Assembly: GCA_013399855.1 (NCBI GenBank)
Contig: VXAY01001100.1
Coordinates: 295,307 to 359,306, forward strand
Direction of reading: 5' to 3'
DNA: 64,000 nucleotides
Source of the DNA: Oxyruncus cristatus
Taxonomy: Eukaryota; Chordata; Aves; Passeriformes; Cotingidae
The translations under genes were made by a program, and so were the position numbers. Under the pieces are notes generated by a model. It had not been told where the DNA came from. It ran no database searches and was given only the letters and a program-made list of their open reading frames with translations. The stretch's first letter is position 1, and each line of letters begins with the position of its first letter. Below are positions 63,601 through 64,000 of this stretch, piece by piece.

Positions 63601-64000
63601 GAGTTTGACTGGGGTGGAGTTAAATTTCTGCACAGCGGCCTCTCTGTTGCTTTCAGATTTGTGACCCAGTCAGTGCTGACAAGACACCAGTGATCAGCTG
63701 CTGCTGAAGCAGTTGTAAGGGCAGTTGGCAGGAGGCTGCAGGAAAACAGCTGACCCCGACTGACTGAAACTTCCTCTGAAGCAGCCCTTGCTTGGGGAAA
63801 GGCTGAGCACCAATCTGATGGTGCCAAGTGATTGCTCCCTCCCCTACTTTAGTTAAGTGAACCACAAGGTTTACAACCCCCTTGCTTTTGCACTTCTGCT
63901 TCTCTCTGATTCTCTGCCCCTGACTTTTTACAGGGAAAAGTGAATTTCACAGCTAAAACAGCTCTTGATTCTTCATCACTTAAATGTATATCACACCATT
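39459..64000 (-). CDS. KIF18A: KIF18A (kinesin-8 motor), partial gene: 12 3'-terminal coding exons
   Basis: Plus-end-directed, microtubule-length-regulating kinesin-8 that accumulates on kinetochore-microtubule plus ends and limits chromosome oscillation (known family role). The exons are 63147-63344, 61738-61911, 60337-60411, 59959-60068, 56593-56755, 55835-55999, 55270-55391, 54854-55092, 44826-45309, 44217-44321, 41265-41374 and 39459-39607. All introns begin GT and end AG on the minus strand, and all junction phases agree, giving 697 residues plus stop. Switch II (DLAGSE), [20 protein letters not shown], the [11 protein letters not shown] neck junction and the tail segments [31 protein letters not shown] and AKR-RQD identify KIF18A rather than KIF18B or KIF19. 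The mammalian protein is about 900 aa, so roughly the first 230 residues, including the P-loop and promoter, lie beyond the right edge. No frameshift or internal stop is seen, so the gene looks intact. Confidence 0.96.
39608..41264 (-). other. KIF18A: KIF18A last intron (1.66 kb)
   Basis: Intron from GTAGGT to TTTCACTAG, phase 1. It is AT-rich with no recognised repeat. ORFs at 39958-40209 and 40471-40656 on the minus strand have no KIF18A similarity. Confidence 0.75.
41265..41374 (-). CDS. KIF18A: KIF18A penultimate exon (residues 612-648 plus 1 nt), recovered from splice phase and homology
   Basis: 110 bp with no useful ATG, hence easily missed. The acceptor is TGGCTCCCTTTGCAG|T. The first T completes Ser612, and the exon reads [11 protein letters not shown], then [20 protein letters not shown] and QGS. 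STSN and AKR(I/V)RQD match the mammalian KIF18A sequence right after the RKRK cluster. The donor G|GTAGGT is weaker than consensus. It is the only GT in phase 1 that does not create a stop, and it joins as GAA (Glu) to the last exon. The exon is GC-rich with about ten CpGs in 110 bp, unlike its AT-rich introns. Without it, the last exon would be read in the wrong frame and stop early. Confidence 0.85.
41375..44216 (-). other. KIF18A: KIF18A 2.8-kb intron
   Basis: An AT-rich intron between the basic-cluster exon and the penultimate exon, GTAAGA to TTTGCAG. It includes runs of A and T and a short near-duplicated motif TTAGAACAGTAAC around 43020-43055. I see no repeat family or extra exon. Confidence 0.75.
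44217..44321 (-). CDS. KIF18A: KIF18A tail exon (residues 577-611 plus 2 nt): nuclear-localisation cluster
   Basis: 105 bp. Its first base completes Arg577 (giving QRLDLSS), and AG is left at the end. It encodes [20 protein letters not shown]. The PSYMAMT-AA-RKRK block is a conserved KIF18A tail feature, and the basic cluster resembles a nuclear localisation signal. Two donors are possible: AAG|GTATTA (exon end 44225) and AG|GTAAGA (exon end 44217). I chose 44217 because only it keeps frame with the next exon and yields S-STSN, as in the mammalian protein. Confidence 0.9.
44490..44580 (-). mobile_element. MIR-like SINE relic (intronic)
   Basis: The plus strand reads tatttttacagactggaaac, then atgaggccaagaggaagtag and attgcttggagc. 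This resembles the reverse complement of the MIR core (TTTACAGATGAGGAAACTGAGGC, then AAGTGACTTGCC). It is short and diverged, in the 504-bp intron 44322-44825. Confidence 0.5.
44826..45309 (-). CDS. KIF18A: KIF18A large tail exon (residues 416-576 plus 2 nt)
   Basis: 484 bp. GT completes the split Arg416, and AG is left for Arg577. It encodes the mostly disordered, Ser/Thr/Glu-rich tail. The basic KRTRRKLM (residues 442-449) is followed by DSP and QSP, two Ser-Pro sites near the position of the CDK1 sites of mammalian KIF18[13 protein letters not shown] is a recognisable KIF18A tail block. The rest is weakly conserved. The kinesin-8 tail holds a second microtubule-binding region and importin-binding sequences (family knowledge). 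The acceptor is TTTCACAG|GT and the donor AG|GTATTT. The upstream ATG at 45322 belongs to intron read-through, not to a start codon. Confidence 0.93.
45310..54853 (-). other. KIF18A: KIF18A 9.5-kb intron
   Basis: The largest intron in the window, phase 1, joining P-TPC to (R)TSFGTPP. I looked for an extra exon and found no open segment with flanking splice sites and KIF18A-like residues. The two ends join in frame without one. The content is AT-rich unique sequence, poly-A and poly-T runs, a CA/A-rich low-complexity stretch at 53640-53715 and a perfect 15-bp hairpin at 45432-45471. ORFs of 60-97 codons inside it show no domain and no codon-like composition. Confidence 0.8.
45432..45471. repeat. 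Perfect inverted repeat (15-bp arms, 10-nt loop)
   Basis: ATTTCATTTATATAT, loop TAATTTGGTC, then ATATATAAATGAAAT. The arms are exact reverse complements. It lies in the KIF18A 9.5-kb intron, 123 nt upstream (in gene direction) of the large tail exon. Confidence 0.92.
54854..55092 (-). CDS. KIF18A: KIF18A exon (residues 336-415 plus 1 nt): stalk end with PP1-docking motif
   Basis: 239 bp, entering after one base that completes Lys336 and leaving one base (C). It encodes [20 protein letters not shown], an acidic helix, then [14 protein letters not shown] and a tail segment [19 protein letters not shown] (54957-54971) fits the RVxF-type protein phosphatase 1 docking consensus and aligns with the PP1-binding site known in mammalian KIF18A. 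The acceptor is TGTTTTACAG|A and the donor C|GTAAGT. The next intron, 45310-54853, is the longest in the window at 9.5 kb. Confidence 0.94.
55270..55391 (-). CDS. KIF18A: KIF18A exon (residues 296-335 plus 2 nt): coiled-coil stalk
   Basis: 122 bp, entering in phase 0 and leaving AA, which with the next exon's first base makes Lys336. It encodes [20 protein letters not shown], then [20 protein letters not shown]. This continues the KIF18A stalk (IPKEL junction, DLKAQI-HM core). The acceptor CCCAAAG|GAA has only a modest pyrimidine tract. The donor is AA|GTAAGT. Confidence 0.92.
55835..55999 (-). CDS. KIF18A: KIF18A exon (residues 241-295): coiled-coil stalk
   Basis: 165 bp, 55 codons, phase 0 to phase 0. 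It encodes [12 protein letters not shown], then [20 protein letters not shown] and GCIPK. The ENT-WLHRVE-EM-LL and G-IPKEL pattern is characteristic of the KIF18A stalk. The acceptor is a T12 tract plus TTTCAG|GCC and the donor AAG|GTAAAC. Confidence 0.94.
56593..56755 (-). CDS. KIF18A: KIF18A exon (residues 186-240): coiled-coil stalk
   Basis: 163 bp. The first base completes the split Arg, and the exon ends in phase 0. It encodes (R)[16 protein letters not shown], a charged helix, then [16 protein letters not shown]. The MCSE-KVEK end is a distinctive KIF18A stretch. High Lys/Glu content with hydrophobics spaced as in coiled coils suggests stalk. The acceptor is TTGGTTCTAG|A and the donor AAG|GTGAGT. 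Confidence 0.93.
56756..59958 (-). other. KIF18A: KIF18A 3.2-kb intron
   Basis: An intron with GTAAAT at its 5' end and TTCTAG at its 3' end. It contains a short CR1 tail (57900-57965) and a (CAA)n tract near 57282-57299. A 67-codon plus-strand ORF at 58575-58778 lacks recognisable features. Nothing else is supported. Confidence 0.75.
57900..57965 (+). mobile_element. CR1 LINE 3' tail remnant (intronic)
   Basis: GGTTGGACTCTATGATCTTT, AGGTCTTTTCCAACCTAAA and a degenerate CTATGAT end: the last 65 bp of a CR1 element, antisense to KIF18A. Confidence 0.8.
59959..60068 (-). CDS. KIF18A: KIF18A exon (residues 150-185 plus 2 nt): neck coiled coil
   Basis: 110 bp, entering in phase 0 and leaving two bases (AG) that complete an Arg with the next exon. 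It encodes [15 protein letters not shown], a strongly heptad-like charged helix, then a less conserved linker ending EVEIE(R). Family knowledge: this coiled coil helps KIF18A dimerise. The acceptor is TTGGTTTAG|ATC and the donor AG|GTAAAT. The linker after the helix looks shorter and more divergent than I recall for the mammalian protein. Confidence 0.92.
60337..60411 (-). CDS. KIF18A: KIF18A exon (residues 125-149): neck linker and neck
   Basis: 75 bp, 25 codons, phase 0 at both ends. It reads LKSNV, then [15 protein letters not shown]. This is the kinesin-8 neck linker and start of the neck coiled coil, following directly on the DIKSS of the previous exon. The acceptor is TCTTTGCAG|TTG and the donor GAG|GTATGT. 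Confidence 0.93.
60991..61422 (-). mobile_element. CR1 LINE 3' fragment (intronic)
   Basis: Read on the minus strand it gives the CR1 3' region. It runs from the CTATGAGGAGAGGCTGAAGG part, through GGAGAAGAG, the ctccctgaga/ggttgtagcc region and the TTGGATATTAGGAATAAATT segment, to the terminal GGTTGGACTTGATGATCTC and TGATTCTGTGATC tail. Only the last 430 bp remain, the usual 5' truncation. It is little diverged, so probably one of the younger copies here. It lies in the same orientation as KIF18A, in the 1.3-kb intron 60412-61737. Confidence 0.92.
61738..61911 (-). CDS. KIF18A: KIF18A exon (residues 67-124): end of the motor core and alpha-6
   Basis: 174 bp, phase 0 to phase 0. It encodes [20 protein letters not shown], then [15 protein letters not shown] and [19 protein letters not shown]: the beta-7, alpha-5, beta-8 and alpha-6 elements of the kinesin fold, with alpha-5 contributing to the microtubule interface. 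YDDTYNTL and [11 protein letters not shown] are typical of kinesin-8. The acceptor is TCTTTTCAG|GGC and the donor TCT|GTGAGT. It joins in phase to the preceding exon as ADPK|GKKH. Confidence 0.96.
61912..63146 (-). other. KIF18A: KIF18A intron (1.2 kb) with a CR1 fragment
   Basis: Intron GTTTGT to TTTTCAG, phase 0. It holds a diverged CR1 piece at about 62213-62400. The remainder shows no recognisable feature. Confidence 0.75.
62213..62400 (-). mobile_element. CR1 LINE fragment, diverged (intronic)
   Basis: Plus-strand text such as gggaaggacttctaaaatc, tctgctcaagcaggggcag and tctccaaggatggagattcc is the reverse complement of the CR1 3' region. The terminal tail is lost. It is more diverged than the copy at 60991. 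Confidence 0.75.
63147..63344 (-). CDS. KIF18A: KIF18A exon (window residues 1-66): switch II and alpha-4 of the motor
   Basis: 198 bp, phase 0 at both ends. It starts [15 protein letters not shown] and contains the kinesin switch II signature LIDLAGSE, the loop L11 region, then the alpha-4 segment [20 protein letters not shown]. The acceptor is a long T tract followed by TTGTAG (AG at 63345-63346). The donor is AAG|GTTTGT at 63146. These elements couple ATP hydrolysis to microtubule binding in all kinesins. The exon begins inside the motor, so an upstream exon encoding switch I (usually NxxSSRSH) must lie right of 64000. None is visible in 63345-64000. Confidence 0.96.
63345..64000 (-). other. 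KIF18A: KIF18A intron, 3' part; runs off the window
   Basis: This should be intron, because the exon at its left starts in the middle of the motor domain. No segment in the 656 bases encodes the preceding switch I region. Minus-strand ORFs of 113 and 70 codons here overlap each other in different frames and have no kinesin residues. Confidence 0.7.

Noticed and set aside
1..64000. CRISPR arrays, operons, phage or defence-type systems
   Set aside because: No spaced direct repeats, no ribosome-binding-site-led gene runs, and clear vertebrate exon-intron structure.

Overview
This is a vertebrate nuclear window, almost certainly from a bird. The evidence is CR1 LINE 3' ends with the TTCTATGATTCTATGA tail, an LTR matching avian ERVL LTRs, diverged MIR-type SINE relics, generally AT-rich unique sequence and widely spaced exons with GT/AG introns. 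There are no bacterial-style genes, operons, CRISPR arrays or recognisable phage elements. The open frames outside the exons below look like chance or repeat-derived ORFs.

The only protein gene I can support is KIF18A, the kinesin-8 plus-end motor that dampens chromosome oscillation in mitosis. It lies on the minus strand. Twelve coding exons run from 63344 down to 39459 and join in frame: 2,094 nt, 697 codons plus stop. They cover the second half of the motor domain (switch II to alpha-6), the neck and coiled coils, a PP1-docking motif, a Ser/Thr-rich tail with Ser-Pro sites, a basic nuclear-localisation cluster and the C-terminus. The first exons (P-loop, switch I) lie to the right, outside the window. 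One exon (41265-41374) has no useful ATG-initiated ORF. I found it by looking for the tail sequence expected between the basic cluster and the C-terminal exon. It repairs the reading frame into the last exon.

Layout: 1-39019 is about 39 kb of gene-free sequence downstream of KIF18A. It holds CR1 fragments (181-545, 6866-7122, 11742-11856, 16500-17295, 34315-34760, 36611-36712), an ERVL-like LTR (about 15876-16420), a second LTR-like element (32367-32828), MIR relics, an AAAAT satellite containing a 104-base assembly gap, and two CpG-enriched patches of unknown role (about 6300-6730 and 18400-18930). 39020-39458 is the probable KIF18A 3' UTR, with a canonical polyadenylation signal. 39459-64000 is the KIF18A body. 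Its introns range from 177 bp to 9.5 kb and carry a few CR1/MIR insertions and one striking AT-rich hairpin.

I saw no clear sign of a new biological system. The points most worth checking are the recovered exon, the C-terminal extension, the two CpG patches and the perfect inverted repeats.
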